This document shows positions 27,277-38,666 of a stretch of DNA of 64,000 nt, piece by piece. The stretch covers positions 5,580,001-5,644,000 of the forward strand of contig NZ_SHKY01000001.1 of NCBI RefSeq assembly GCF_004217545.1. The letters are read 5' to 3'. This DNA is from Krasilnikovia cinnamomea (lineage in GTDB: Bacteria; Actinomycetota; Actinomycetes; Mycobacteriales; Micromonosporaceae). The notes under the pieces are model-generated. The model saw only the letters and a program-made list of their open reading frames with translations. It was not told where the DNA came from and did not search any database. Position 1 is the stretch's first letter. Each line of letters starts with the position of its first letter. Made by a program: the position numbers and the translations under genes.

Positions 27277-27588
27277 ATGGGCGAGCCGGTCGTGATGCAG
27301 GTGTACTGCCGTGTTGAGGTCGTGGTCGATGACCAGGCTGCGGTCGCCGAGCTGGCTGTGCAGCGGCTCGGGGATGCGGAAATCGACTGGTCGCGTGAGC
27401 AGGACACGGTCGAGGACGCCGTGGCTGAGCTACGCACGGACCTGGTGCAGGCGCTGGCCAGCGTGGTCGATCCAGAACGGATGCTGGATGGTGTACCGGG
27501 CGTGCAGGTACGACGAGGACGGTGGTGGGCCGAACGCGGGGAACCCTCGGCCCGTTTCCAGCCGGGCTTCACGCCGCCGGGTAGCTGA
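27277..27588 (+). CDS. Conserved-looking small protein of unknown function
   Basis: From ATG 27277 (alternatives GTG 27271 and ATG 27295) the product is 103 aa: an acidic protein with VYCRVEVVVDDQAAVAELAV, two Asp/Glu-rich helices and an aromatic end RRGRWWAERGEPSARFQPGF. It lies between an IS3 element and an IS66 remnant. I do not recognise a function. Residue composition and codon use look like a real actinomycete gene. Confidence 0.5.
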   Translation: MGEPVVMQVYCRVEVVVDDQAAVAELAVQRLGDAEIDWSREQDTVEDAVAELRTDLVQALASVVDPERMLDGVPGVQVRRGRWWAERGEPSARFQPGFTPPGS

Positions 27589-27593
27589 CGAGG

Positions 27594-28216
27594 TGGGATG
27601 GGCCGGCTCGGGCTACGGCGCCTACCAAGCTCCCTACCAGCGGCTACTGACCGGCATCGACGCGGTCCTGGCCGGCATCCAGCAATGCGTGCAACACGTG
27701 ACCCGCCGCTGCCGCGGCGTCGCCAAGCTCGGCCCCGGCACCCTGCAATCACACTGGACCGGGCAGGTCACCACCGCGCTGACCGACGCCCACACCGCCG
27801 TCCAAGAGGCGAAAGCCAACCACAAGACCGTCCTCGACCCCGACCTGCTCGCCGACCTACGCAACCGCTACGACACAGCCGTCGACAGCGGCATCATCCA
27901 CAACCGGCACCGCGACTGGCACGACGGCAACCACCCCGGCTACACCCTCGCCACCTGGCTGAAAACCCACGCCGACCAGGTCTGGCACTTCACCCGACAT
28001 CTCAACGTCGACTGGACCTCCAACGCCGCCGAACGCGGCGTCAAACCCGCCAAACGACACCAAGCCGTCTCCGGCTACTGGCAAACCCACGACACCCTCA
28101 CCCGCTGGTGCCTGATCAATTCCTACCTCACCACCACCCGCAACCACGGCCTCACCGTCCTCGACGCCATCACCCGCGCCCTCACCGGCCGACCCTGGCT
28201 ACCCGCAGCAGCGTAA
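27594..28216 (+). pseudogene. IS66-family transposase, C-terminal fragment
   Basis: The open frame gives about 207 aa beginning near GWAGSGYGAYQAPYQRLLTG. It includes RYDTAVDSGIIHNRHRDWHD, the IS66 hallmark VDWTSNAAERGVKPAKRHQA (with the catalytic Glu) and the end LDAITRALTGRPWLP. Family members are about 450-520 aa, so the N-terminal half with the first Asp residues is missing and no start is present. Confidence 0.75.
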
Positions 28217-28332
28217 CCAGATCCCTTCACGCCACCAACCCGTGAATGGACACGGCCTCAGACCGCTCGATCCTTCGTGTCGGCCGGGGCGCCCAACCCG
28301 GAAGGCAGCCGATGACGTCCACGCTCCGGCAG

Positions 28333-28803
28333 CTAAATCCTTTTGGCCATCTGTTGCGACATGACCCGGTATCCGAGGCTCTCGTACAATCGGATGGCTC
28401 GCTTATTCTGGCCGAAGACGTTGAGTCCAAGTCTCGTCACTCTCAACTGACTCAGTTCCTCCTCGATCGCAAGGAGGATCGCCCGCCCGTAACCGTTGGA
28501 CCGGTAGTCCGGGTCTACTTCGATGTTGTGCAGCCACGCCATTTCCGGCCGACCGGGGGCTCCGGGCAATGAGGCCCAGACCCATCCGACCACGTTGCTG
28601 TCCACGCATGCGGAGCGCAGGATCATCTTGTCGCTGTCGAAACCTTCGGGGAGAACCACCTTCATCTGACGCAGCGCCTCGGCAGCTGCGTCAGATTCGG
28701 TCATGCCCCGCTCACGCTGCAGGTCTCCGGAATATCGGGACAGCAGGGTGCCCACTCGCTCTTCGAAGGCGGACCGAGACATCGGAATAAGTGCAACCGT
28801 CAT
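28333..28803 (-). CDS. GNAT-family N-acetyltransferase
   Basis: The product is 156 aa. The acetyl-CoA motif A is visible as VDPDYRSNGYGRAILLAIEE (R-x-x-G-x-G/A), followed by RLGLNVFGQNKRAIRLYESL and GYRVMSQQM, the usual C-terminal signature. It is divergent from the NRPS cluster and separated by about 750 bp. It could be housekeeping or a self-resistance enzyme; nothing in the sequence decides. Confidence 0.8.
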   Translation of the reverse strand: MTVALIPMSRSAFEERVGTLLSRYSGDLQRERGMTESDAAAEALRQMKVVLPEGFDSDKMILRSACVDSNVVGWVWASLPGAPGRPEMAWLHNIEVDPDYRSNGYGRAILLAIEEELSQLRVTRLGLNVFGQNKRAIRLYESLGYRVMSQQMAKRI

Positions 28804-29258
28804 TGAGTCCCCCAGAAATATTTGCCTCGGCTACGTCGCCCGATGGCGACCACTTGACGTCAATATTACTCACTGTATTGGCGATGTCGCGGAGGGCACG
28901 TGAGGCGGTTGTGAGCGGTGCCACACGTTAGATCATCCGCTTTATCTGCTGTTACCCAGTGTGCCGAGTATTTGGCGGGGCGACACCCCGGACGGATCGC
29001 ACCTCAGCAGGCACTTCTCGCCGAAAGGCGGAGATGCTGGGGGAGTAGGCCGGTTTGTAGTCACTGCAGAGAGTAACGGAGGGTTCGGGCCGCTCCAACT
29101 CGCGATCTTGACGAGCTGGGAAAGACGTGCTTTGGTGGATTTGTCGGATCGCATCGTTTATTGAGTTTCGTCGGATTTTGCCATCCACCTGACGTTCGGT
29201 CGATGCCAATGAATCGAACGGTTCAGGGGATCTGATTACTCACGGGGAGAGCATTCAG
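28804..29258. other. Upstream region of the NRPS cluster
   Basis: No gene was seen. The region is less GC-rich than its surroundings and contains a hairpin with a GAAA tetraloop (CGCC-GAAA-GGCG at 29019-29030) inside a possible outer stem CAGCA/TGCTG (29005-29009 and 29035-29039). Promoters for the divergent GNAT gene and for the cluster should lie here. Confidence 0.4.
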
Positions 29259-29345
29259 ATGCGCGATTACTGCCTGATCGATCACGTCGGCTGTGCCACC
29301 TATCGCAGTGGGCTGCCCGTTTCGGCGCCTGCTAACGGCGCATGA
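29259..29345 (+). CDS. Putative 28-aa small protein upstream of the NRPS gene
   Basis: An ATG with a well-placed GGGGAGA 8 nt upstream opens a 28-codon frame starting MRDYCLIDHVGCATYRSG and ending APANGA. It contains two cysteines. It lies about 215 bp before the synthetase start, on the same strand. It could be a leader peptide, a small regulatory protein or chance. A second short frame (29386-29502, GTG start) follows with no clear ribosome site. Confidence 0.3.
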   Translation: MRDYCLIDHVGCATYRSGLPVSAPANGA

Positions 29346-29535
29346 ATCCTGCAGCCGACCGTCGCTGAATACGAGTTCGGCATCCGTGAACCGAGATGCC
29401 GCCAGTCTCTCTCATGAGGCGGACGACCAGACCGGCCGCCATGCGGTGATGAAGCGTCGGCGACGGCCAGTTGATGGCGTGCTGACCGGGTCGTTCGGCT
29501 AAGTCCCATCGAATTACCCTTGCCTTGTATTACAT

Positions 29536-29545
29536 ATTTGCAAAT
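29536..29545. promoter_or_regulatory. AT-rich palindrome next to the NRPS ribosome-binding site
   Basis: ATTTGCAAAT is a perfect 10-bp palindrome in an AT-rich patch (TTGTATTACATATTTGCAAAT), followed at once by GGAGAC and the NRPS ATG at 29560. It could be part of a promoter or a regulator site for the cluster. Confidence 0.4.
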
Positions 29546-29559
29546 GGAGACACGGACTG

Positions 29560-32500
29560 ATGCCCGGATCGACCATCGATTCGCCTACCGTTTCTGCCCT
29601 GCCCACCGGTGCCTCCGAGACGATACCGGCGTTGTTCGCGCAGCGCGTTTCGGCAGATCCCACTGCGATTGCACTTGCTACTCGCGGGGCCAGCTTGACC
29701 TTTGCGGAACTCGACGCGAAAGCCGACCGGCTCGCGCGGAAACTGGCCCGGTACGGGGTAGGACCAGAACGGCTCGCCGGGGTGGTATCGAGCGAACCGG
29801 TGCAGGCGATCGTGGCGATGCTGGCCATTCTGAAATGTGGTGGCGCCTATCTGCCCCTGGACGCCGAATACCCCGCTGAGCGACTGAAGTTCATCATTGC
29901 CGACGCCGCCCCGGTGCTCCTGCTGACCGGCCGAGAATCGGTGCGCGCCGTGCCCGCGTTCACCGGGCCCCGCATCCCGATCACCGCCGACGCCGACGCC
30001 GACGCCGACGAGATTAGCGGCGGCGAGGTGAGTCTGCAGGCGGAGGTGGCGAACCTCGCCTACGTCATCTACACCTCGGGTTCGACCGGTACGCCGAAGG
30101 GTGTGGCGGTCTCCCACGCCGGCCTTTCCGGTCTGGTGCGTGAGCAGTCCCGCCGGTTCGAGATCGGGCCGGGATCCCGCGTCCTGCAATTCGCGTCGCT
30201 CTGTTTTGACGCATCCGTCTCGGAAATCTGGACCACCCTCTTGTCGGGCGCCACCCTCGTTTGTCCGGAGAAGGGACGGCTGCTGCCGGGCAGCATGCTC
30301 GCCGAATTCGTCCAGGAGCAGAACGTCAGCCATCTGACCTTGCCGCCCACCGCGCTGGACATAATGGCGCCGGAAGATCTGCCGGCGGTGACCGTCGTCG
30401 TCGCGGGGGAGGCCTGTGCGCCGGAGGTCGCGCGGAAATGGAGTGTCGGGCGCAGGCTGATCAACGCATACGGGCCGACGGAGACCACCGTCTGCGCCAC
30501 CATGAGTAACCCCCTCACCTCGGGTGAGACCCCGATCGGCCGCCCTCTGGCGGGCACCAGCGCCCACGTGTTGGACACCGCTCTGCGGCTGGTACCGGTG
30601 GGTGTTGTCGGGGAGCTGTATGTGTCGGGTGCCGGGCTGGCGCGGGGTTATGTGGGTCGGCCGGGTGTGACCGCGGAACGGTTCGTGGCGGATCCGTTCG
30701 CCGGGGACGGCCGGCGGATGTACCGCACGGGTGATCTGGTGCGGTGGCGTGAGGATGGTCAGCTCGAGTTCGTCGGACGTTCCGATGCGCAGGTCAAGAT
30801 TCGCGGGTACCGGGTGGAGCCGGGCGAGGTGGAGTCGGCGCTGCGGGCCTTGGACGGGGTGGCCCAGGCGATAGTCGTGGCAGACACCGACTCCGGCGGC
30901 CGCCGTCGGCTGGTCGGCTACGTCACCGCACGCGCCAACGGCCCCCTCGATGTCGCATGGCTGCGCAAGCAGTTGACGAACGTGCTCCCCGACTATCTGG
31001 TACCAGCCCATCTTGTTCAGCTGGACCGGATTCCGCTGACGCCGAGCGGCAAGGTGGACCACGGGTCGTTGCCCGCGCCGGAGGTGGTCGCCTCGAATGG
31101 CGGCAAGCCACGAACCCGGCGGGAACAGATACTGTGCGCCGCGTTCGCCGAAGTCCTAGGCGTCGAGGAGGTCGGCATCGACGACGACTTCTTCGATCTC
31201 GGCGGCGACAGCATCGTGTCGATCAACCTCATCTCCGTGGTCCGCCGCTCCGGGCTGGTCATCAAGCCGCGGGACATCTTCAAACATCGCAAGGTCGCGC
31301 CACTGGCGGCTGCCGCAACGGTCCGGGAACCCGAACCGGCGGCAGCGTTGGCCGACAACCTCGGGTCAGTGCCGCCGTCCCCGATCATGCATTGGCTCGC
31401 CGAGCGAACCACCGAGATCCGCGGGTTCCATCAGTCGATGGTGGTGCAGGTGCCCGCCGGCGCGACGGAGTCGCTTCTCACCGGTGCTCTGCAGGTGCTT
31501 CTCGACCACCACGATGCCCTGCGGATGCAGGTGGTCCCGGCATCGGACGGGCAGGGCTTCGACCTGACGGTCCGGGAACCCGGCGACGTCCGCGCGGACG
31601 GCTGCTTGGCGCGGGTCGACATCAGCGGATGGACGGAACGGGCGCGGCAGGTCGGTGAGGAGACGGCCGCCCGGGCGGCCGTCGACCGACTCGCACCCGA
31701 GTCCGGCGTGATGTTGCAGGCCGTCTGGTTCACCGACGGGCCGGAGGCGGGCCGGCTGTTGCTCGTCGTCAATCACATGGCCGTCGACGGGGTCTCCTGG
31801 CGCATCCTTATGCCGGACCTGCGGTCCGCCTACGAGGCCCTCGCTCGGGGCGAAGATCCGGTACTCCCGCCGGTGGGTACCTCCCTGCGCCAATGGTCAG
31901 AACGGCTCGTCGAGGAGGCCAGTGCTCCCCGCCGGGTCCAGGAGGCCGACTACTGGAGTTCCCTGCTGCCCGACCGTCAGCCGGTGATCGGCCGGCGGCC
32001 GATCGACCCGCAGCGGGACCGTACCCGTGACCTCGCATCGGTGACCGTGGAGCTGCCGGTCGACGTCTCCCGGGTCATTCTGACCACCGCCCCGGCAACC
32101 TTCCGCGCCCGCATCAACGACGTCCTGCTGGCCGCGCTGGGGCTCGCGACGGCGAAATGGCTGGGCAGCCGCGATGAAACCGGTCCGATCGTGGTCGACG
32201 TCGAGGGCCACGGCCGGGAGGACATCCTCCCCGGAGTGGACCTCTCCCGGACGGTCGGGTGGTTCACCACCGTGTTCCCGGTGGTGCTCGACCTGGCGGC
32301 GGCCGACTGGACCGCGGTCCGCGCCGGTGAGCCGGTCGTAGGACGCGCGGTGAGGACAGTGAGGGAGAAGCTGCGCGGCCTTCCCGACAACGGCATCGGG
32401 TACGGCATCCTCCGCTATCTGGACGGTCCGGCCCGGTCACGGATGCCTCGGGGGCCGCAGGCTGCCATCGGCTTCAACTACCTCGGCCGCTTCGGGACGC

Positions 32501-35500
32501 CCGGCAACGCGGACTGGAGTCCCGCCAGCCGCGGTGGAGAAGTCCTCAGTGGAAGTTTCGACCCGGCGACTCCGGTGGTGCACCCGCTCGCCGTCACGGC
32601 AGTGACGCTCGACGGAGAGGATGGCCCCCGGATCCTGACCGAGTGCTCCTTCCTGCCCGAGGTACTGACGGCCGACGAGGTGAGAGAGTTCACCGACGCG
32701 TGGTCCGACGCCCTCACCGGTCTCGCGAAGCACGTCTCCCAGACCGGCGTCGGAGGCTGCACACCATCAGACTTCCCGCTAGTGGACGTCACCATCAACG
32801 ACATCGAGCGACTCGAGGACGCCTTTCCGGGCCTGGAAGCCGTGCTGCCGCTCTCGCCGCTGCAGGAAGGGCTGCTCTTCCACGCCCTGTACGACGAGAA
32901 CGGTCGGGACGTCTACACCGTCCAACTCACGTGCACGCTGACGGGCGATCTGGAGCCGGAGCGGCTGCGCGCCGCCATGAACGCCCTCATCCGCCGGCAC
33001 GGCGCCCTCCGCGCGCGGTTCGTACACACTGGATTGGCGCGGCCGGTGCAGGTCATCGCCCCCGCGGCCGACGGCCTTCCCTGGGACTACCAGGATGTTC
33101 GCTCGTTGGACCCCGGGCAGCGCGAGGAGCACTTCTCGACGATCTGCGCGGCGGAGCGGGCCACTCGATTCGACACCAGCCGCGAGGTGATGGTCCGCTG
33201 TGTCCTCGTCCGGACCGCGGACGAGGAGCACCGGTTGCTCGTCACGAGCCATCACCTCATCTTCGACGGCTGGTCCTCTCGGATCATGGTCCGCGATCTG
33301 CTTGCCCTCTATGCGGCGAACGGCACGGCATCGGCGCTGCCGCCGGCCGCCCCGTACTCCGACTTCCTTGCCTGGCTTCACGAACAGGACCACGATGCGG
33401 CCACCGCGGCCTGGCGTACCGCGTTGGCGGGCCTCACCGGTCCCACCCTCGTGGCGGGACCACGCGCCGCGTCCGCGGCTACGCCGGCGGACCGAATCGA
33501 CCTCGCCCTGACAACCGAGGAGAGCGCCCGGCTCATCCGCTTCGCGCGGTCGTGCGGGCTTACGCTCAACACCGTCTTCCAGGGAGCCTGGGCGCTGCTG
33601 CTCAGCCATCTCACGGGCATCGATGACGTGGTGTTCGGCGCCACCGTCGCCGGTCGTCCACCCGAGGTGCCCCGCGCCGACGAGATGGTCGGCCTCTTCA
33701 TCAACACGCTGCCGGTCCGCGCCCGGATCGATCGGTCACGGCCGGGCAACACATTCCTGACCGACCTGCAGGATCGCCAGGCCGAACTCATGGAATTCTC
33801 CTACGTCGGCCTGGGCCAGTTACAGGCTCTCAGCGGCCTGGCCACGCTGTTCGACACGATCGTGGTGTTCGAAAACTACCCCGGCGGCGGAACCGAGCAG
33901 GACGACGACTCCAGCACGATCCGGCTGAGCGGCCTCGACGGCTATGACGTGACCGACTATGCGCTGGCACTGGTCGTCATGCCGGGGGAGCACATCGACC
34001 TGCGTCTGGACTACCGTTCGGATGCCGTCACGAAATCGCTGGCCGCAAGCATCCTGCACCGGCTGCGGCATCTCCTCCTCGCGATGACGACCGATGCCCG
34101 CATACCGGTCGGACAGCTCACCATCGCCGACCCCGGGGATGCCGCTCAACTGCTGGCTGCCGGAACCGGCGCGGCATCACCGACGATCGCCGGCGGCGTG
34201 GGTGAAGCGATCTGCCGCATCGCGCACGAGCAACCGGACAGCATCGCGGTGCGATGCGGCGATATCGCCCTGTCGTACGGGGAGTTGGACAAAGCCGCGG
34301 CTAGCCTGGCGGCCCGGCTCGTCGCCGCGGGTGTGTGCCCCGAGAGCCGGGTGATCGTCTTCCAGCAGCGCTCGGCCGGCCTGGTGGTCTCGCTGCTGGC
34401 CGTCGCCCGGTCGGGTGCATCGTATGTGCCTCTGCTGGGCAGTTCCCCAACCGCGTGGCTGCGCGAGTCGATCACCGACGCCGCGCCGCGAGTGATCCTC
34501 ACTGATCGGGCCCTGTCGGCACACGAGCTCTTCGCGGAACCTCTAACCGTGCCGATGATCGTCGTCGACGACCCGGCACTGGCTACGTGGGAGCCGCTGG
34601 CACCGCAGCCCTGCCACCCGGACCAGGTCGTCGGCCTGGCGTACACGTCCGGCTCGACCGGGACGGCCAAGCCGGTCGGTACCACACATGCGGACCTACT
34701 CTGGTTGGCATCGGAGCCGAGCTGGGGCGAGAGACCACAGCGGGTTCTGCTGTATTCGCCGCACAATTGGGACGCACTCTCCTTCGAACTGTGGGCTACC
34801 CTCCTGCAGGGCGGCGAGGTCGTCGTCGCGCCGCCTGGTGACACCGACCCCGCCGTCATTCGGGCGCTCGTCGCCCGCTACGACATCAGCCGGATGTGGA
34901 TCACCGCGGGCTTGTTCGATCTGCTCGCCGAGGACGACCCGGCCGCGCTCGCCCGGCTCGACCAGGTGTGGACCGGTGGCGATGTGGTGTCCCCCGAATC
35001 GGTCCACCGATTCCTGACAGCCTGCCCCGACACGCGCCTCTTCAACGGCTACGGCCCGTGCGAGGCGACGGTCTTCACCACGTGTCACCCGATCACGTCC
35101 GCCGCTGAACTGCAGCGCGCCGTTCCCATTGGCAGACCAATCAGTGGCAAGAACGTCTATGTCCTCGACACCGCTCTGCGGCTGGTACCGGTGGGTGTTG
35201 TCGGGGAGCTGTATGTGTCGGGTGCCGGGCTGGCGCGGGGTTATGTGGGTCGGCCGGGTGTGACCGCGGAACGGTTCGTGGCGGATCCGTTCGCCGGGGA
35301 CGGCCGGCGGATGTACCGCACGGGTGATCTGGTGCGGTGGCGTGAGGATGGTCAGCTCGAGTTCGTCGGACGTTCCGATGCGCAGGTCAAGATTCGCGGG
35401 TACCGGGTGGAGCCGGGCGAGGTGGAGTCGGCGCTGCGGGCCTTGGACGGGGTGGCCCAGGCGATAGTCGTGGCAGACACCGACTCCGGCGGCCGCCGTC

Positions 35501-38412
35501 GGCTGGTCGGCTACGTGCTACCCGACGCGGGCCGTACCCTCGACGGGAGTGACCTGCGCCGCCGCTTGTCCGCGGTGGTACCCGACGCTCTGGTACCCGC
35601 CGTGGTCATGGTGGTGGACGCGTTCCCGTTGACCCCGAACGGCAAGGTCGATCGCGCTTCCCTACCGGCGGCTGAGGCGTCGGTGCCGGCCGGCCGACGG
35701 CCACGTACATGGCGTGAACGCGTGTTGTGCGAGGCGTTCGCGGCAGCGCTCGACCGGCAACGGGTGAGCATCGATGACAACTTCTTCGATCTGGGCGGCA
35801 ATTCCCTGATCGCGATACGGCTCATCGGCCGGATCCGAAGTGCCCTGCAGACCGACCTCAACATCCGCGATCTTTTCGAGGCGCCCACCGTCGCCGCCTT
35901 GCAGGAACGCCAGGCCGGGCAGTCGGCCTCCGCGCATGTGAACTTGGTCAGATACCCCCTGCCGGACCGGATCCCCTTGTCGTCCGCCCAGCGCGGCCTG
36001 TGGTTCATCGACCGGCTGCAGGGCGCCAGCCCGGCCTACAACGTGCCGTTGGCTTTGCGCCTCACCGATGACATCGATGTGGTGGCCCTGGATCAGGCGC
36101 TCGCGGATGTGGTTGCGCGCCACGACGCCCTGCGCACCGTCTACCGGGACACCGATGGAGAGCCCTGGCAGACCATTCTTCCACCGGCCGACTGCCCGTT
36201 CCGGCTCATCGAGTGCCGGGTCAGTGAACGAGATCTGATCAGTCGCCTGGAGTCCTGCGCCCGGGAACCGTTCGACTTGGCCGCGCGCCCACCGGTGCGA
36301 GCGAGGTTGTTCCACGTCGAGGCAGGCACGCCCGTCCTGCTGCTCGTCGTCCACCACATCGCCGCCGACGGCGCGTCACTGGCCCCACTGATCCGGGATC
36401 TCGGTGCGGCGTATCGGGCCCGGCGTGCGGGTGAAAGCCCCGAGCTGCCGGAACTCCCCGTCCGCTACGTCGATTTCAGCGAGTGGCAGCGCCAGGTGCT
36501 CGGTGATGAGCAGGACCCGACCAGCGAGATCAGTCGCCAACTCGCCTTTTGGAGGCAGTCCCTCGCCGGCATTCCCGACCACCCGCCGATCCCGACCGAC
36601 CACCCGCGTCGTCCGGCCGTGGACGGCGCGGCCGGGGTGGTCCGTTGGACCCTGCCGGCAACCACCCACGCGGCGTTGCTGGCGCTGGCCCGGCAGAACC
36701 AGGCGACCCTGTTCATGGTTCTGCACACCGCGGTGGCCGCAGCGCTGAGCAGAATGGGCGCCGGTACCGACATCACGGTCGGTGCTCCCGTCGCCGGGCG
36801 GCCGGACTGGATCCTGGATGATCTCGTCGGATACTTCGTCAACACGGTGACGCTGCGAACGGACACCACCGGCCGCCCGTCGTTCCGGACTCTGTTGGCC
36901 CGCGTCCGCGAGGACGACCTTGCCGCCTTCGCTCACCAGGACGTGCCGTTCGACCGCGTGGTGGAGGCGATCAATCCGGTACGGACGCTCGCCTGGCACC
37001 CGCTATACCAGGTGATGCTCAGCATGTTCGATGACCACGCCTACGACGCGGATCTCATTGCCGACACGGCGCAGGAGATTCCGTTGGACCCGGCCGCGGC
37101 TGATTTCGACCTCGCGTTCGAGCTACGGCCGCAGATTCGCCCGGACGGGGAACCTGACGACATCAACGCCGTCCTCGGGTTCCGCGCGGATCTGTTCGAG
37201 CGACAGACGATCGAGCGTCTCGTTGGTGATCTGGACGGCATCCTGCAAGCCGCCCTGGAGGATCCCGACCGCGAGCTGGAGCTCGGTGCTGCGCAGGCGA
37301 CACTGGACGAGCCCAGCGCCGACGTCCCGGTGCCCGCGAGGCAGTCCCCCAGCACCGAACTCGAGCGCACGCTGTGCGGGCTGTTCGCCGAGGCTCTGGG
37401 CCGTGCCGAGGTCGGTGTGTCGGACAACTTCTTCGGCATCGGCGGCCACTCACTGTTAGGTGTACGCCTGATGGCCCGCATTCGGGCCAGGCTGGGCGGT
37501 GACCTGACCGTGCGGGATCTGATCGCACACCCCACGGCCGCCGACCTGGCAACGCGTTTCCAGGACGGCCAGGGAGGCGACGGGTTCGACGTGGCCCTGC
37601 CCCTCCGGGACCGGGCCACCGGACTAGCGCTGTTCTGCTTTCCACCGGCAAGCGGCTTGTCGTGGGCGTACGCCGGACTGCTCGCCCACATCCCGGACGG
37701 CGTCTCGGTTTACGGGCTGCAGGCCCGCGGACTCCAACCGGATGGCGGTGCTCCGCATCAGACGCTGGATGAGATGATCGACGACTATCTCGTCACGCTG
37801 CGCCGGATCCGGCCGAACGGCCCCTACGCGCTGCTCGGCTGGTCGTTCGGTGGCAACATCGCGCACCTCGTCGCGACCAGGCTGCAAGCGGAGGGCGAGG
37901 ATGTGGCCATGCTCGTGCTGCTCGATGCATACCCACCGCAGCCGACGAAGTCCTCGGAAGAAATTGACGAGGCATGGACGGTCCGGGCACTGCTGCGCCT
38001 GAACGGGCATCGGTGCGACGGGGACTGCGAGCTCACCGACCCGCTGGCCCATGCGGCCAGGATCCTGGCTGAGCCGGACGCCCCGCTCTCGGCGTTGCCA
38101 GCCGATCGGATCCGGCGCGTGCTGTCGGTTGTCCGCAACAGCGCCAGGCTCGGGGCCGGGTTGCGCCAGGGGCGGTTCGACGGTGACACGATCCTGTTCG
38201 TTGCCGGCGCCGACGGAGTCGACCCCGAAGACGCGGCGGCGGCGTGGCGACCGTTTCTAGCCGGCGATGTCGAGACCCGGGTCGTCGATGTCACCCACGA
38301 TGGCATGCCCCGGCCCGCCGCCCTGGCACACATCGCCGATGCCCTTCGGCCGGCGTTTGACCGACTGCTGGCACCCGAGATCAGGACCGTGAAAGGCGAA
38401 ATCGATGACTAA
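29560..38412 (+). CDS. Nonribosomal peptide synthetase A-PCP-E / C-A-PCP / C-PCP-TE
   Basis: The product is 2950 aa. A1: core motifs [11 protein letters not shown] (about 171), FDASVSE (about 217), NAYGPTET (about 302); by-eye code DASTVAAVCK, a Tyr/beta-OH-Tyr type. PCP1: GGDS, Ser551. [11 protein letters not shown] (His739), [16 protein letters not shown]2: SHHLIFDG (about 1230). A2: [10 protein letters not shown] (about 1696), code DAFWWGGVFK, Val type. PCP2: Ser2082. C3: VHHIAADG (about 2265). PCP3: IGGHS, Ser2631, with no A domain in this module. TE: GWSFGG Ser2762, Asp2789, His2913. There is no starter C domain, so the chain begins with the A1 residue, epimerised before condensation. 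Module 3 must be loaded in trans, most simply by the free A domain at 42730. The frame is unbroken and the stop overlaps mbtH. Confidence 0.93.
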   Translation: MPGSTIDSPTVSALPTGASETIPALFAQRVSADPTAIALATRGASLTFAELDAKADRLARKLARYGVGPERLAGVVSSEPVQAIVAMLAILKCGGAYLPLDAEYPAERLKFIIADAAPVLLLTGRESVRAVPAFTGPRIPITADADADADEISGGEVSLQAEVANLAYVIYTSGSTGTPKGVAVSHAGLSGLVREQSRRFEIGPGSRVLQFASLCFDASVSEIWTTLLSGATLVCPEKGRLLPGSMLAEFVQEQNVSHLTLPPTALDIMAPEDLPAVTVVVAGEACAPEVARKWSVGRRLINAYGPTETTVCATMSNPLTSGETPIGRPLAGTSAHVLDTALRLVPVGVVGELYVSGAGLARGYVGRPGVTAERFVADPFAGDGRRMYRTGDLVRWREDGQLEFVGRSDAQVKIRGYRVEPGEVESALRALDGVAQAIVVADTDSGGRRRLVGYVTARANGPLDVAWLRKQLTNVLPDYLVPAHLVQLDRIPLTPSGKVDHGSLPAPEVVASNGGKPRTRREQILCAAFAEVLGVEEVGIDDDFFDLGGDSIVSINLISVVRRSGLVIKPRDIFKHRKVAPLAAAATVREPEPAAALADNLGSVPPSPIMHWLAERTTEIRGFHQSMVVQVPAGATESLLTGALQVLLDHHDALRMQVVPASDGQGFDLTVREPGDVRADGCLARVDISGWTERARQVGEETAARAAVDRLAPESGVMLQAVWFTDGPEAGRLLLVVNHMAVDGVSWRILMPDLRSAYEALARGEDPVLPPVGTSLRQWSERLVEEASAPRRVQEADYWSSLLPDRQPVIGRRPIDPQRDRTRDLASVTVELPVDVSRVILTTAPATFRARINDVLLAALGLATAKWLGSRDETGPIVVDVEGHGREDILPGVDLSRTVGWFTTVFPVVLDLAAADWTAVRAGEPVVGRAVRTVREKLRGLPDNGIGYGILRYLDGPARSRMPRGPQAAIGFNYLGRFGTPGNADWSPASRGGEVLSGSFDPATPVVHPLAVTAVTLDGEDGPRILTECSFLPEVLTADEVREFTDAWSDALTGLAKHVSQTGVGGCTPSDFPLVDVTINDIERLEDAFPGLEAVLPLSPLQEGLLFHALYDENGRDVYTVQLTCTLTGDLEPERLRAAMNALIRRHGALRARFVHTGLARPVQVIAPAADGLPWDYQDVRSLDPGQREEHFSTICAAERATRFDTSREVMVRCVLVRTADEEHRLLVTSHHLIFDGWSSRIMVRDLLALYAANGTASALPPAAPYSDFLAWLHEQDHDAATAAWRTALAGLTGPTLVAGPRAASAATPADRIDLALTTEESARLIRFARSCGLTLNTVFQGAWALLLSHLTGIDDVVFGATVAGRPPEVPRADEMVGLFINTLPVRARIDRSRPGNTFLTDLQDRQAELMEFSYVGLGQLQALSGLATLFDTIVVFENYPGGGTEQDDDSSTIRLSGLDGYDVTDYALALVVMPGEHIDLRLDYRSDAVTKSLAASILHRLRHLLLAMTTDARIPVGQLTIADPGDAAQLLAAGTGAASPTIAGGVGEAICRIAHEQPDSIAVRCGDIALSYGELDKAAASLAARLVAAGVCPESRVIVFQQRSAGLVVSLLAVARSGASYVPLLGSSPTAWLRESITDAAPRVILTDRALSAHELFAEPLTVPMIVVDDPALATWEPLAPQPCHPDQVVGLAYTSGSTGTAKPVGTTHADLLWLASEPSWGERPQRVLLYSPHNWDALSFELWATLLQGGEVVVAPPGDTDPAVIRALVARYDISRMWITAGLFDLLAEDDPAALARLDQVWTGGDVVSPESVHRFLTACPDTRLFNGYGPCEATVFTTCHPITSAAELQRAVPIGRPISGKNVYVLDTALRLVPVGVVGELYVSGAGLARGYVGRPGVTAERFVADPFAGDGRRMYRTGDLVRWREDGQLEFVGRSDAQVKIRGYRVEPGEVESALRALDGVAQAIVVADTDSGGRRRLVGYVLPDAGRTLDGSDLRRRLSAVVPDALVPAVVMVVDAFPLTPNGKVDRASLPAAEASVPAGRRPRTWRERVLCEAFAAALDRQRVSIDDNFFDLGGNSLIAIRLIGRIRSALQTDLNIRDLFEAPTVAALQERQAGQSASAHVNLVRYPLPDRIPLSSAQRGLWFIDRLQGASPAYNVPLALRLTDDIDVVALDQALADVVARHDALRTVYRDTDGEPWQTILPPADCPFRLIECRVSERDLISRLESCAREPFDLAARPPVRARLFHVEAGTPVLLLVVHHIAADGASLAPLIRDLGAAYRARRAGESPELPELPVRYVDFSEWQRQVLGDEQDPTSEISRQLAFWRQSLAGIPDHPPIPTDHPRRPAVDGAAGVVRWTLPATTHAALLALARQNQATLFMVLHTAVAAALSRMGAGTDITVGAPVAGRPDWILDDLVGYFVNTVTLRTDTTGRPSFRTLLARVREDDLAAFAHQDVPFDRVVEAINPVRTLAWHPLYQVMLSMFDDHAYDADLIADTAQEIPLDPAAADFDLAFELRPQIRPDGEPDDINAVLGFRADLFERQTIERLVGDLDGILQAALEDPDRELELGAAQATLDEPSADVPVPARQSPSTELERTLCGLFAEALGRAEVGVSDNFFGIGGHSLLGVRLMARIRARLGGDLTVRDLIAHPTAADLATRFQDGQGGDGFDVALPLRDRATGLALFCFPPASGLSWAYAGLLAHIPDGVSVYGLQARGLQPDGGAPHQTLDEMIDDYLVTLRRIRPNGPYALLGWSFGGNIAHLVATRLQAEGEDVAMLVLLDAYPPQPTKSSEEIDEAWTVRALLRLNGHRCDGDCELTDPLAHAARILAEPDAPLSALPADRIRRVLSVVRNSARLGAGLRQGRFDGDTILFVAGADGVDPEDAAAAWRPFLAGDVETRVVDVTHDGMPRPAALAHIADALRPAFDRLLAPEIRTVKGEIDD
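29986..30009 (+). repeat. Four tandem GCCGAC hexamers inside A1
   Basis: Four perfect copies encode Ala-Asp repeats in a variable loop of the first A domain. This is a potential slippage site that would change length by whole codon pairs and keep the frame. Confidence 0.7.
30574..30923 (+). repeat. 350-bp perfect direct repeat, copy in A1
   Basis: This spans A-domain core motifs A6-A9 ([39 protein letters not shown]). The nucleotide sequence appears identical to 35167-35516, at a constant offset of 4593 bp. The flanking A-domain sequence, including the specificity pocket, differs. Confidence 0.85.
35167..35516 (+). repeat. 350-bp perfect direct repeat, copy in A2
   Basis: This is the second copy of 30574-30923, in the equivalent place of A2. 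Identity without even synonymous change between two domains that differ elsewhere points to recent gene conversion or a subdomain exchange downstream of the specificity pocket. Confidence 0.85.
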
Positions 38413-38620
38413 TCCGTTCGACGTCCCGGACGCCGCATACCTCGTGCTCAGCAACGACGAGGACCAGTACTCGCTGTGGCCGGCGTTTGCTGAGGTCCCG
38501 TCCGGCTGGAGTGTGCGGCGGGACGCGACCACCCGGGGGGAAGCCCTGCAGTTCATCGAGGAGAACTGGACCGACATGCGTCCTCGCAGCCTCGTGGAAC
38601 AGATGAACGCCTCTTCCTGA
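38405..38620 (+). CDS. MbtH-like protein
   Basis: The product is 71 aa. The family signature is present: [20 protein letters not shown] (N-x-E-x-Q-x-S-L-W-P), GWSV and [10 protein letters not shown]. MbtH-like proteins bind A domains and support their folding and activity, and Tyr-activating domains often depend on them. The gene overlaps the NRPS stop by 8 bp, so production is coupled. Confidence 0.95.
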   Translation: MTNPFDVPDAAYLVLSNDEDQYSLWPAFAEVPSGWSVRRDATTRGEALQFIEENWTDMRPRSLVEQMNASS

Positions 38621-38666
38621 AAACAACCACGGTGGTTTCGCACACCCCGCCAGAAGGATTGAGGAG

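Noticed and set aside
29386-29502. Second small ORF (38 codons, GTG start) before the NRPS
   Set aside because: No ribosome-binding sequence and an Arg run typical of chance frames; mentioned but not annotated.
35938-37300. A hidden third A domain in module 3 of the NRPS
   Set aside because: Between C3 and PCP3 there is only a short linker; no A-domain core motif appears.
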